52,023 nucleotides of DNA from DYQY01 sp964643725 (GCA_964643725.1 CAZXTL010000012.1:1-52023), one strand, 5' to 3'; shown: positions 16,305 to 24,499, numbered from the stretch's first letter. Numbers and translations are program-made. The notes: generated by a model from the sequence alone, not told the origin.

Positions 16305-16961
16305 ATGCAAAACGCTTTTCATAATAAATTGGATGAAACAGAAAATTTACTACTTCAAATGGGTGAGATTATTGATGAAATCTTTACAAAGATGCTAGAA
16401 ACTTTTCATCATAAACAAATGTCAGATACAGATTTAGAAATAATCTTAGCGCTAGACGCAAAATTAGATGACCTAGAAACTAAAGTAGAAACAATAAGTA
16501 CAGAAATGCTAGCTCTATACCAACCAATGGGTGTTGATTTACGCTATATCCTAAGTGCATTAAGAATTAGCTCTAACTTAGAAAGAATTGGTGACCATCT
16601 CAGGAAAATAGCCAGAAAATCAAGAAAAGCCATCAAGTTTAATGACTATGAACACTTTTACCCAATAACAGAAATGATAATTATACTTAGACAGATGACC
16701 GAACAAATTATGATTGCTTTAAAAAACAGAAATCTTAAACTCTCTCATGAAACACTCCAAATGGATCAAAAAATAGATGAAATCCAGCGTGATCTCTTTA
16801 TTAAACTTATTGAAAAAATGAGCAAGAATTCTGACCCTGACGTTATTAGTCTAGACGTATATCTACTATTTATTACCAGATTCTTAGAAAGAATCGGCGA
16901 TCATATAGAAAACATAGGAGAAAGAATTTCGTTTATCATTAATGGTAAATTAAAGAAATAA
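16305..16961 (+). CDS. phoU: Phosphate signalling regulator PhoU
   Basis: 218 residues made of two three-helix PhoU repeats (about 10-105 and 115-210). Metal-binding motifs are seen as ERIGDHLRKIA (near 95) and ERIGDHIENIG (near 195). PhoU links the Pst transporter to the PhoR/PhoB two-component system and limits phosphate uptake. GGAGG precedes the ATG. No phoR or phoB gene lies in the window. Confidence 0.95.
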   Translation: MQNAFHNKLDETENLLLQMGEIIDEIFTKMLETFHHKQMSDTDLEIILALDAKLDDLETKVETISTEMLALYQPMGVDLRYILSALRISSNLERIGDHLRKIARKSRKAIKFNDYEHFYPITEMIIILRQMTEQIMIALKNRNLKLSHETLQMDQKIDEIQRDLFIKLIEKMSKNSDPDVISLDVYLLFITRFLERIGDHIENIGERISFIINGKLKK

Positions 16962-16969
16962 AAAATTTC

Positions 16970-16998
16970 TTGACTTAAGAAACAGATACTTTTATAAT
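16970..16998 (+). promoter_or_regulatory. iscR promoter
   Basis: TTGACT (16970-16975), 17-base spacer and perfect TATAAT (16993-16998). The first 10 bases, TTGACTTAAG, repeat the left part of the palindrome before hcp (21005-21014). Confidence 0.75.
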
Positions 16999-17026
16999 CA
17001 TACAAAACAAGTAGGAATAGTATGAA

Positions 17027-17446
17027 ATGAAAGTATCAACAAAATTAAAGTATGGATTAAAATTATTGATATACTTGGGAGCTAACCAAGAAGGCAATAA
17101 CATAACCTTAAAAGAAATTGCAGAACAAGAAAAAATTTCTGTCAAATATCTTGAGCAAATCATCACCATCCTAAGGCCACTACAAATACTTAATTCTACC
17201 AGAGGCAACAACGGCGGTTATTCTCTTTCCAAATCACCAAAAGAAATACAGTTGTTTGATATCTTTAATACTCTACAAGGTGATTTTTTTGAAATGAATT
17301 GCATAGAAAAACCAGGCTCCTGCAACACATCAAAAATTTGCCCAACAAGAGACCTTTGGGTAGATATGCGAAAAATATATGTCGATTATCTTAAAGAAAA
17401 AACTCTACAAGAGTTAGTAATAAAATATAAAGGAAAGGTGCAATAA
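17027..17446 (+). CDS. iscR: Rrf2/IscR-family Fe-S regulator
   Basis: 139 residues. A winged-helix DNA-binding domain (about 1-80) is followed by Cys92, Cys99 and Cys105 with the C-x6-C-x5-C spacing of Fe-S-binding Rrf2 proteins. By position, directly before iscS and iscU with a 1-base overlap (TAATG), it should sense cluster status and control this operon. AGGA (17013-17016) is better spaced for an ATG at 17022, which opens only ATG AAA TGA; the true start at 17027 lies inside that short frame. CymR-type regulators belong to the same family, but the three Cys favour IscR. Confidence 0.88.
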   Translation: MKVSTKLKYGLKLLIYLGANQEGNNITLKEIAEQEKISVKYLEQIITILRPLQILNSTRGNNGGYSLSKSPKEIQLFDIFNTLQGDFFEMNCIEKPGSCNTSKICPTRDLWVDMRKIYVDYLKEKTLQELVIKYKGKVQ

Positions 17447-18533
17447 TGAACAAATCAATCTACCTGGATCATAACGCTACTACTTATGTAGAACCTGCTG
17501 TCGTCGAGGCTATGTTGCCTTACTTCACAGAGAAATTTGCGAATCCTTCTAGTATCTACTCAATAAGTGAGGATGTTAATTCTGACATCCAAACTGCAAG
17601 AGAAAAAATTCAAGAACTCTTAAATGCAAAGAATGGTAAGCTAATCTTCACTGGTGGTGGAAGTGAATCAGACAACCTTGCTATCAAGGGTTATGTTTAT
17701 GCAAACAAACACAAAGGCAAACATATCATCACCTCACAAATAGAGCACCATGCTGTGCTTCACACCTGCGAGCAACTTGAAAAAGAAGGATTTACCGTAA
17801 CCTACCTTCCTGTTAATGACAAAGGTATTGTTAAACTAGATGAACTTATAAATGCAATACAAGATGACACCATTCTCGTCACCATCATGTACGCAAATAA
17901 TGAAACCGGCGTTATCCAACCACTTGAGAAAATCTTACTAATAGCTCACGAACATGAAATAGCAGTACACACAGATGCTGTCCAAATAATTGGGAAATAT
18001 GAAATTGATGTAGACGCATTAGGAATTGATTTGCTAAGTTTCTCTGCTCATAAATTCTACGGACCAAAAGGTGTTGGAGGTCTATTTGTAAAAAAAGGTA
18101 TCAAAATAAACAACATAATCCAAGGTGGCGGACAAGAATTCAAGCTAAGAGCAGGCACTGAAAATACCGCAGGTATAATCGGCACTGCCAAAGCACTAGA
18201 AATTGCCTTAAAAAACTGGAAAGAAGAATGGGACAAAGAATCATCACTTCGCAATGTTTTAGAGAAAAAATTGCTTGAGCTAATCCCTGAATCTCAGATT
18301 AATGGAGATACTGAAAATAGACTAGCAAATACTCTTAACATTATAATAAAATACATCGAAGGTGAAAGCATGCTACTACTGTTAAACAACAATAATATCT
18401 ATGCTTCTTCTGGTTCTGCGTGCACTTCTGGTTCACTGGACCCATCCCATGTTTTACTTGCAATGGGCATTCCTCATGAACACGCTCATGGTTCACTAAG
18501 GTTCAGCCTAGGACGAAAGAACACTAAAGAAGA
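17446..18533 (+). CDS. iscS: Cysteine desulfurase (IscS/NifS), 3' end lost in assembly gap
   Basis: 362 codons are visible before the N run. It is a PLP enzyme that takes sulfur from cysteine for Fe-S clusters. His101 (EHHAV), Asp177 (HTDAVQ), the PLP lysine Lys203 (FSAHKFYG) and the active Cys326 (SSGSACTSG) are present. The tail after SLGRKNT is missing; family members need about 25-35 more residues, which fits a short gap. The single Cys loop is of the NifS/IscS kind. A reading frame that appears to run on through the gap into iscU is an artefact. Confidence 0.95.
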
Positions 18534-18633
18534 NNNNNNNNNNNNNNNNNNNNNNNNNNNNNNNNNNNNNNNNNNNNNNNNNNNNNNNNNNNNNNNNNNN
18601 NNNNNNNNNNNNNNNNNNNNNNNNNNNNNNNNN
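18534..18633. other. Assembly gap of 100 N
   Basis: Exactly 100 undetermined bases, the usual placeholder for a scaffold join of unknown size. It hides the end of iscS and the sequence before iscU. Confidence 0.99.
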
Positions 18634-19068
18634 ATGGGAATGAATTATAGCGAAAAAGTATTAGACCATTTTAATAACCCAAGAAACGTTGGCGAGCTTG
18701 CAGACGCAGACGGTGTAGGTACTGTCGGTAATGCAAAATGTGGTGACATTATGCAAGTTTACATAAAAGTAAAAGGAAACAAAATTACTGATGCCAGCTT
18801 CAAAACTTTTGGTTGCGGAGCAGCAGTTGCTACAAGCTCTATGGCCACAGAGTTAATCAAAGGACAAACACTTGAAGAGGCTCTCAAAGTAACAAATAAA
18901 GCAGTCATGGAAGCATTAGACGGCTTACCTCCTGTAAAGGTACATTGCTCAGTATTAGCTGAGGAAGCAATACATGCAGCTATTAACGACTATCTTGTTA
19001 AAACAACTGGTACCGGACTACCAGAAAAAGCATGCACAGGTTGCTGCGGTTCTTGCGGTAAACACTAA
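18634..19068 (+). CDS. iscU: IscU/NifU-like Fe-S scaffold with Cys-rich tail
   Basis: 144 residues from the first base after the gap; MGMNYSEKVLDHFNNPRNVG is the normal start of this family, so the start is probably right. The three cluster ligands are Cys36 (NAKCGD), Cys61 (FGCGAA) and Cys105 (VHCSVLAEEA). Fe-S clusters are assembled here with sulfur from IscS. The tail CTGCCGSCGKH adds Cys134, Cys137, Cys138 and Cys141, beyond the usual end of IscU. This could bind a metal or cluster. Confidence 0.93.
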   Translation: MGMNYSEKVLDHFNNPRNVGELADADGVGTVGNAKCGDIMQVYIKVKGNKITDASFKTFGCGAAVATSSMATELIKGQTLEEALKVTNKAVMEALDGLPPVKVHCSVLAEEAIHAAINDYLVKTTGTGLPEKACTGCCGSCGKH

Positions 19069-19107
19069 TCATGTTAAAATAGTTCAAAAATTACTCGGAG
19101 GAAAAGA

Positions 19108-19587
19108 ATGGCAACACCACCAATTATTGATTTAGCATTAATAGACTTAAATAAAACAGCAATTCCAAAGGAAAGAATTCTTGTGTTAAATGCACAACGT
19201 GACGAATTCGAACAACTAGACAAAATTGCCTATGTTGATTTTGAAAACCTTATTATTGTTGGCTTAAAAAAACAAAAAGCTGATGAATTTTGGACAAGAG
19301 GACATATTCCAGGAAGACCAATTATGCCTGGAGTTCTAATGATCGAAATGGCAGCTCAGCTTGGCTCAGTTATGTTTCATGAAAAATTCCAAACTAATGG
19401 CACAAAATTCTTTGGGTTTGGTGGAGTAAATAACGTCAAATTCAGAGGAGCTGTATTGCCAGGACAAACACTTGTTATGGTTGCGAAAGCAACAGCATTT
19501 AAATCGAGAATAGCAGTCTTTTATACACAAGGATATATAGATGGCACACTTGTCTTTGAAGCAGAAGTTACAGGCTTAATACTTTAA
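19108..19587 (+). CDS. fabZ: 3-hydroxyacyl-ACP dehydratase, FabZ type
   Basis: 159 residues, hot-dog fold. The catalytic His66 and Glu80 lie in GHIPGRPIMPGVLMIEMAAQ, the FabZ/FabA signature. It dehydrates 3-hydroxyacyl-ACP in fatty-acid elongation. The N-terminal 25 residues are longer than in the shortest FabZ proteins. GGAGG lies about 6 bases before the ATG. It stands alone after iscU; no other fab genes are near. Confidence 0.85.
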   Translation: MATPPIIDLALIDLNKTAIPKERILVLNAQRDEFEQLDKIAYVDFENLIIVGLKKQKADEFWTRGHIPGRPIMPGVLMIEMAAQLGSVMFHEKFQTNGTKFFGFGGVNNVKFRGAVLPGQTLVMVAKATAFKSRIAVFYTQGYIDGTLVFEAEVTGLIL

Positions 19588-19613
19588 AGCAACTTTTCTT
19601 AGGAGACTACTTC

Positions 19614-20303
19614 ATGGACAAAATGGAACATATTAAAAATCATTTTGAAAATGAAGCTCAGATTTACGATGAAGTTATTCTAAAGTTGATTCCATATTAT
19701 AAGGAAATGGTTTCTGCTATAGTGGGGACTATTCCTTTTAAAAAAACAGATGCCCTTAAAGTATTAGACCTTGGTTGTGGCACTGGCACCATCTCTTTAG
19801 AAATTAAAAATAACTTCCCCAATGCAACGTTCACGCTTGTAGACTTATCGCCGAAAATGCTTGAAATTGCTAAAAATAAAATCAACAATTTGGACACGCA
19901 AATCCATAACGTAGATTTCTACAAATATAATATAGAATGCAACTATGATGTTATTATCTCTTCCTTAGCCTTGCATCATTTAGTAACAGATAATGATAAG
20001 AAAACCTTTTACTTAAAAATATATAAAGGGTTAAGTGACAATGGATTATTCTTTAATGCTGACGTAGTTCTTAGTTCAAAAAACCATCTTCAAGGTTTAT
20101 ACATTAAAAAATGGGTTGAGTATATGTCTAAAAGTTGTGCACTGGATGAAATAAACAATAAATGGCTCGTAACATATAAGAATGAAGACAATCCAGCTGT
20201 GTTATTAGAACAAATCAAGTGGCTAGAAGAAATTGGCTTTAAAAATATTGATATTGTTTGGAAATATTATAATTTTGCTGTGTACGGTGGATATAAAAAC
20301 TAA
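19614..20303 (+). CDS. Class I SAM-dependent methyltransferase
   Basis: 229 residues. Motif I VLDLGCGTGTISLEI (near 52), Asp of motif II (LVDLSPKM near 82) and motif IV ISSLALHHL (near 122) define the SAM-binding fold. The substrate is not evident. AGGAG precedes the ATG. It converges with the Crp/Fnr gene and their stop codons overlap (20300-20303). Confidence 0.85.
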   Translation: MDKMEHIKNHFENEAQIYDEVILKLIPYYKEMVSAIVGTIPFKKTDALKVLDLGCGTGTISLEIKNNFPNATFTLVDLSPKMLEIAKNKINNLDTQIHNVDFYKYNIECNYDVIISSLALHHLVTDNDKKTFYLKIYKGLSDNGLFFNADVVLSSKNHLQGLYIKKWVEYMSKSCALDEINNKWLVTYKNEDNPAVLLEQIKWLEEIGFKNIDIVWKYYNFAVYGGYKN

Positions 20304-20941
20304 TCTCCCGCTAACTCTCGCAATTTTGCATAGTCTTGAACAATAACTGTCTTACCAAAAACCTTTATAACGCCCATCTGGTGCAGTTTCTGAAAGTTTC
20401 TAGACAATGTTTCAGACACAGTGCCTATTGTCGTAGCAATCTCATTCTTAGGAACTTTCAACTCAAAAGGTTCCCCCTTCTCGGCCTCTGAAATAAAGTT
20501 ATTGTCTTCAATATATTTAAACAAGAAACCAGCTAATCTAGAAATAACATCCTGTAAGCTAAATTGATAAATCTTTTCATTTAGCATCAAACATCTCTGT
20601 GAAAGCACTTTAATAAATAACATACTTAAATCACTATTATTCTTTATCGCCGAGATAATCTCTTGCTTAGAATACACAATAAGTTTACTATCTTTCCTAA
20701 CAAAAGCACCAACAGGATAATTGCTATCAGTAAAAACCATTACTTCCCCAAAAATCTCACCTGGCATGACCTTCCTAATACTTGTTTCTTTCCCGTCCTG
20801 ATTAAGTTTATATAAACTAATTTCTCCACTAATTAACAAATAAAAAGCATTTGCCTCTGCATCAAGATGAAATAAAACTTCATCCTTTAAAACAGTCCTT
20901 GTATTACCATAACCTTTTAATGCTTCTTGCCAATTAACCAT
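20300..20941 (-). CDS. Crp/Fnr-family regulator, HcpR-like
   Basis: 213 residues from the ATG at 20941, where TAGGAG lies 7 bases upstream; longer upstream frames run through the palindrome and promoter. A cyclic-nucleotide-type beta-barrel (about 15-115) is followed by a helix-turn-helix (about 165-195, IATTIGTVSETLSRNFQKL). Only one Cys is present, so it lacks the 4Fe-4S centre of FNR. It diverges from the ferredoxin-hcp genes across a TTGAC-N4-GTCAA palindrome, matching HcpR regulators that control hcp in anaerobes under nitrosative stress. Autoregulation is likely because the palindrome supplies its -35 element. Confidence 0.85.
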   Translation of the reverse strand: MVNWQEALKGYGNTRTVLKDEVLFHLDAEANAFYLLISGEISLYKLNQDGKETSIRKVMPGEIFGEVMVFTDSNYPVGAFVRKDSKLIVYSKQEIISAIKNNSDLSMLFIKVLSQRCLMLNEKIYQFSLQDVISRLAGFLFKYIEDNNFISEAEKGEPFELKVPKNEIATTIGTVSETLSRNFQKLHQMGVIKVFGKTVIVQDYAKLRELAGD

Positions 20942-20953
20942 ATTTATTCTCCT

Positions 20954-20991
20954 AATGGGTTCTTCGCCGCAACTGCGGCGAAGAACCCATT
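20954..20991. repeat. Perfect 17-bp GC-rich inverted repeat
   Basis: Arms 20954-20970 and 20975-20991 are perfectly complementary with a 4-base loop. The right arm touches the predicted -10 element of the Crp/Fnr gene and the left arm ends next to its ribosome binding site. No T-run follows, so it is not an ordinary terminator. Confidence 0.85.
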
Positions 20992-21018
20992 TATATTTTC
21001 TGTTTTGACTTAAGTCAA
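20990..21018 (-). promoter_or_regulatory. Promoter of the Crp/Fnr gene overlapping its operator
   Basis: On the minus strand TTGACT (21018-21013), 17-base spacer, TATAAA (20995-20990). The -35 element is the right half of the palindrome at 21005-21018. Confidence 0.65.
21005..21018. promoter_or_regulatory. Crp/Fnr-type operator palindrome
   Basis: TTGACTTAAGTCAA is a perfect 14-base palindrome of the FNR/HcpR form TTGAC-N4-GTCAA. It lies between the regulator (minus) and the ferredoxin-hcp genes (plus), about 18 bases before a TATATC (21036-21041) that could serve the plus-strand operon. Confidence 0.8.
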
Positions 21019-21079
21019 TTCTATTCCCTCTGAAGTATATCAAACTAAGTCTTACAAATACAACTCTTTACTTCTTATC

Positions 21080-21101
21080 CCCCTCTCTGCCTGGAGAGGG
21101 G
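21080..21101. repeat. CCCCTCTC/GAGAGGGG palindrome
   Basis: An 8-bp inverted repeat with a 6-base loop, followed by CTAGGGGTGAGG. Similar elements lie at 21879-21896, 23533-23556 and 29411-29440. They look like a small dispersed family. Confidence 0.6.
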
Positions 21102-21127
21102 CTAGGGGTGAGGTCAAAGGAGATATC

Positions 21128-21865
21128 ATGGTACTAAGAAAGTTCATAGAAATAAACGAAGACAAATGTACTGGTTGTGGCAATTGCGTTGTTGACTGCG
21201 CTGAAGGTGCTTTAAAAATAGTTAATGGTAAGGCAAAGGTAGTCAAAGAGCAGTTCTGTGATGGACTTGGTGCTTGCATTGGTGGCTGTCCAGTGGATGC
21301 TCTTAAAATAGTTGAAAGTGATGTAGCTGAATTTGATGAAAAAGCAGTTGAAGAACATTTAAAAAGCAAAGACAATCCTAAACTACAATTACCTAAAAAA
21401 GAAGAAAAGAAAGGTTGCGGTGGTGGTTGCCCTAGTCTAGCTTTTAACCGAGGTGCCAGTGAACCAATTAAAGAAAATTTATCCGAAAATCCCGAAGGAC
21501 AAAGTGAACTACAACAGTGGCCAGTTCAATTACACCTTATAAGCCCACAAGCACCATACCTCAAAGGAGCTAACCTTTTAGTCGCAGCATCTTGTTCAGC
21601 ATTCGCTTATGGCAACTTTCATCATGATTTTATTAAGAATCATATTGTTGTTATTGCTTGCCCGAAACTTGATAGAACTGAACCATATATCGACAAACTA
21701 ACTCAAATTATTAAAGAAGGAGGAATAACATCAATAACAGTTGTAAGAATGGAAGTACCTTGCTGTGGTGGACTCAGCCATATGGTGAAAGAAGCAATAA
21801 CCCTATCTGGGAAAAAGCTTCCTTATCTGGAAGAAATCATAACAGTAGATGGTAAGAGAAAATAA
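21128..21865 (+). CDS. Ferredoxin-like 4Fe-4S protein linked to Hcp
   Basis: 245 residues. The N-terminal ferredoxin domain has Cys14, Cys17, Cys20 and Cys24 (CTGCGNCVVDC), then CDGLGACIGGCP, a second cluster motif in which one of the usual Cys positions is replaced. A linker with GCGGGCP (about 98-104) leads to a C-terminal domain with ASCSAFA, IACPKLDR and PCCGGLSHM cysteines. It is codirectional with hcp 77 bases downstream and probably supplies electrons to it. AAGGAG precedes the ATG. The Hcp partnership is inferred from position. Confidence 0.88.
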   Translation: MVLRKFIEINEDKCTGCGNCVVDCAEGALKIVNGKAKVVKEQFCDGLGACIGGCPVDALKIVESDVAEFDEKAVEEHLKSKDNPKLQLPKKEEKKGCGGGCPSLAFNRGASEPIKENLSENPEGQSELQQWPVQLHLISPQAPYLKGANLLVAASCSAFAYGNFHHDFIKNHIVVIACPKLDRTEPYIDKLTQIIKEGGITSITVVRMEVPCCGGLSHMVKEAITLSGKKLPYLEEIITVDGKRK

Positions 21866-21878
21866 ACACACCCTCTAA

Positions 21879-21896
21879 CTCCCTCTCAAGAGGGAG
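21879..21896. repeat. CTCCCTCT/AGAGGGAG palindrome
   Basis: Second member of the CCCTC/GAGGG family, between the ferredoxin-like gene and hcp. No T-run follows, so read-through into hcp is expected. Confidence 0.55.
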
Positions 21897-21941
21897 GATA
21901 AGAATACATAATTTTTATAAGAGGAGAAAAAGGAGTAAAAA

Positions 21942-23522
21942 ATGAGTATGTACTGTAATCAATGTCAAGAAACTGCTAGAGGCACCGCCTGCACAATGAG
22001 AGGGGTTTGTGGAAAAACAGAAGAGGTGGCAAACCTTCAAGATTTGCTTGTTTATACTGTTAAACAACTCTCAGTTAAAATAACTAACAATAAAGAAAAA
22101 ATATCCAAAGAGGTATCCGACTTCATCCTTAAAAGTTTATTTCAAACAATAACCAATGCCAATTTCAGCAAAACTGAAATCCTCAAAGGCATCAGAAATG
22201 GATTAAAGCTAATAAACGATCCTTTAGCAAAAGCATCAGATGATGAACTTGTAGCAAAATCAGCTACTATCGGATTTGAAACTATTCCAGAAGGTGATGT
22301 CCGAGCATTGAAATCCTTAATTATCTTCGGACTAAAGGGAATGGCTGCTTATACTGAACATGCCGACAACCTTGGTCACGTTGATGAATCTATTGTTGCT
22401 TTCATTGTAAAAGCGATGACAATGGTTACAAGCGGAACAACTACAGCTGCAGAACTTGTTGCCTTGACCATAGAAACTGGTCAATATGGCGTTAAGGCCA
22501 TGGCGCTATTAGACACTGCCAACACCTCTACCTATGGCAACCCAGAGTTATCTGAAGTTAACATCGGCGTTAGAAAGAACCCAGCGATATTAATCAGCGG
22601 GCACGACCTAAAGGATATGCAAGAATTACTTGAGCAAACAGAAGGCACTGGAGTAGATGTCTATACTCATAGCGAAATGTTACCCGCAAATTATTACCCT
22701 GCATTTAAAAAATACTCTCATTTAGTGGGAAACTACGGTAACGCTTGGTGGAAACAAGGTGAAGAATTTGAAAAGTTTAATGGAGCAATCCTTTTTACAA
22801 CAAACTGCATCATCCCTCCTAAAGATTCCTATAAGGATAGAGTCTATACAACTGGAGCGTCAGGATTTGATGGATTTCCACACATCGCTGACAGAATTAA
22901 CGGTAAAGCAAAAGACTTTTCAGCTATCATCGCACATGCAAAAAAACTTCCAGCTCCTACTGAGATTGAGACCGGTAAAATAGTTGGTGGGTTTGCTCAT
23001 GCTCAGGTGCTAGCCTTAGCTGACAAAGTAGTAGCAGCTGTGAAATCAGGAGCCGTGAAAAAATTTGTTGTGATGGCTGGTTGTGATGGAAGAATGAAAT
23101 CCAGAGACTACTATACTGATTTTGCAAAAGCATTACCAGCGGATAGCATTATTCTAACTGCAGGTTGCGCAAAATATCGTTATAATAAGCTTCAACTTGG
23201 CGATATCGGTGGAATACCAAGAGTACTAGATGCAGGACAATGTAATGATTCCTATTCCCTAGCAATTATTGCGCTGAAGCTCAAAGAAGTATTTGGTCTT
23301 GAAGACATCAACGATCTACCGATTGTTTATAACATCGCTTGGTATGAACAAAAGGCTGTAATTGTTCTCTTGGCTTTACTCTCATTAGGTGTAAAAAATA
23401 TACACCTAGGACCAACTCTTCCAGGGTTCTTGTCACCAAACGTAACCAAAATATTGGTTGAAACTTTTGGTATTGCAGGAATCGCGGATGTTGAATCAGA
23501 CATTAAAACAATGATTGGTTAA
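21942..23522 (+). CDS. hcp: Hybrid cluster protein (hydroxylamine/NO reductase), class I
   Basis: 526 residues, full length. The N-terminal cluster ligands Cys5, Cys8, Cys16 and Cys22 have the C-x2-C-x7-C-x5-C spacing of class I Hcp from strict anaerobes. Hybrid-cluster ligands are visible further on (GHDLKD, TTNCIIPP, LTAGCAKYRYN, LDAGQCND). It reduces nitric oxide or hydroxylamine and protects against nitrosative stress. GGAG precedes the ATG at good spacing. The upstream ferredoxin-like gene and the divergent HcpR-like regulator complete a compact NO-response unit. Confidence 0.97.
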   Translation: MSMYCNQCQETARGTACTMRGVCGKTEEVANLQDLLVYTVKQLSVKITNNKEKISKEVSDFILKSLFQTITNANFSKTEILKGIRNGLKLINDPLAKASDDELVAKSATIGFETIPEGDVRALKSLIIFGLKGMAAYTEHADNLGHVDESIVAFIVKAMTMVTSGTTTAAELVALTIETGQYGVKAMALLDTANTSTYGNPELSEVNIGVRKNPAILISGHDLKDMQELLEQTEGTGVDVYTHSEMLPANYYPAFKKYSHLVGNYGNAWWKQGEEFEKFNGAILFTTNCIIPPKDSYKDRVYTTGASGFDGFPHIADRINGKAKDFSAIIAHAKKLPAPTEIETGKIVGGFAHAQVLALADKVVAAVKSGAVKKFVVMAGCDGRMKSRDYYTDFAKALPADSIILTAGCAKYRYNKLQLGDIGGIPRVLDAGQCNDSYSLAIIALKLKEVFGLEDINDLPIVYNIAWYEQKAVIVLLALLSLGVKNIHLGPTLPGFLSPNVTKILVETFGIAGIADVESDIKTMIG

Positions 23523-23532
23523 AAGCTAAAAT

Positions 23533-23556
23533 CCCTCTCCCATTATTGGGAGGGGG
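23533..23556. terminator. Hairpin between convergent hcp and AEC transporter genes
   Basis: CCCTCTCCCA pairs with TGGGAGGGGG (10 bp, one G-T pair) with a 4-base loop. It is followed by an A-rich stretch on the plus strand. It belongs to the CCCTC/GAGGG palindrome family and may stop both transcripts. Confidence 0.5.
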
Positions 23557-23557
23557 A

Positions 23558-24487
23558 CTAAAAAATTAAAAACGACATTGCATAATACAAAATCATAAAC
23601 ACAAAACTTAAAAATGAAGTAAGAATAACCATGCCCGTAATCTCAGAAACTTTATAGTTATACCTTTCCGCAAAGACCACTAAAGATACTGCCGCTGGAA
23701 TTGCTGTCTGTAAAAGCAAAAACTGCTGAACATCAAACATAAAACTTTCATAATAAAAGAAATGTAATATAAATAAAGTTATTAAAACTCCTACCGCTAA
23801 ACTAATAAAACGAAACATTGAGTAATAAAAAGCTTCCCTTGCCTTATCCACTGAAAAATTGTCATACAAAAATATACCTAAAGAAAAAACAGCAAGACTG
23901 CCAGACGCCATCCCTAAAATTTCAAACCCACTATGAAGGAAGCTCTCGCTGAAACCAATAAAAGACAAGACAAATCCAACAACTATAGCTATCAATAATG
24001 GATTTGTTCTAAGATTCTTCAATACCTTAGAGACACTAGGCTTCTCTTGTGAAAACTCAAACATTAATAGACTCAGAAAAACACCCAAAGCCCCAAGCAA
24101 AGAGGCTGTTATGATTGCATTCTGATAGTGATATCCATTTTGAAAGAACTGAAAAAAAGCTAAACCAAAGAAGGCATTACTTCCCATTACAACTGAAAGA
24201 GAAAGAAGGATAAACACATCCCTACTTATCATACGATAAAAAAATGCCAATATAAGTAAAATCCAAACAATAAGAATAGGAAGGACAGAACCTAATACAA
24301 TCATTGGCTCCAACCCTAGGAAGTCGACTTGAGATATCTTCACTAAAAATAATGCAGGCAAACTAAAATAATAAATAAAAGACGAAATTACCTTTACGTC
24401 TCCCTTTTGAAATATACCTCTATTCCTGCTTAACGCTCCTAAGCCAATCAATAACAACATAACTAAAAGACTTTGTATTATTTCCAT
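23558..24487 (-). CDS. AEC (auxin efflux carrier)-family transporter
   Basis: 309 residues with about ten hydrophobic segments in two five-helix halves. LFLVKISQVDF and the conserved Asn-containing helix near VMGSNAFFG, with NPLLIAIVVGFVL in the middle, are typical of the family. Bacterial AEC proteins export or exchange organic acids such as malate; the substrate here is unknown. TATAAT lies exactly 6 bases before the ATG (minus strand), so the message is probably leaderless. It diverges from the OsmC gene. Confidence 0.85.
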   Translation of the reverse strand: MEIIQSLLVMLLLIGLGALSRNRGIFQKGDVKVISSFIYYFSLPALFLVKISQVDFLGLEPMIVLGSVLPILIVWILLILAFFYRMISRDVFILLSLSVVMGSNAFFGLAFFQFFQNGYHYQNAIITASLLGALGVFLSLLMFEFSQEKPSVSKVLKNLRTNPLLIAIVVGFVLSFIGFSESFLHSGFEILGMASGSLAVFSLGIFLYDNFSVDKAREAFYYSMFRFISLAVGVLITLFILHFFYYESFMFDVQQFLLLQTAIPAAVSLVVFAERYNYKVSEITGMVILTSFLSFVFMILYYAMSFLIF

Positions 24488-24493
24488 CTCTTC

Positions 24494-24499
24494 ATTATA
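24494..24499 (-). promoter_or_regulatory. -10 element of the AEC transporter gene
   Basis: TATAAT on the minus strand, 6 bases (GAAGAG) before the ATG at 24487. GAAGAG could also serve as a weak ribosome binding site. Confidence 0.45.

Noticed and set aside
17446..19068. A continuous reading frame joining cysteine desulfurase to the IscU scaffold
   Set aside because: It passes only through 100 N. Both genes have normal family ends and starts, so two genes broken by an assembly gap are the sensible reading.
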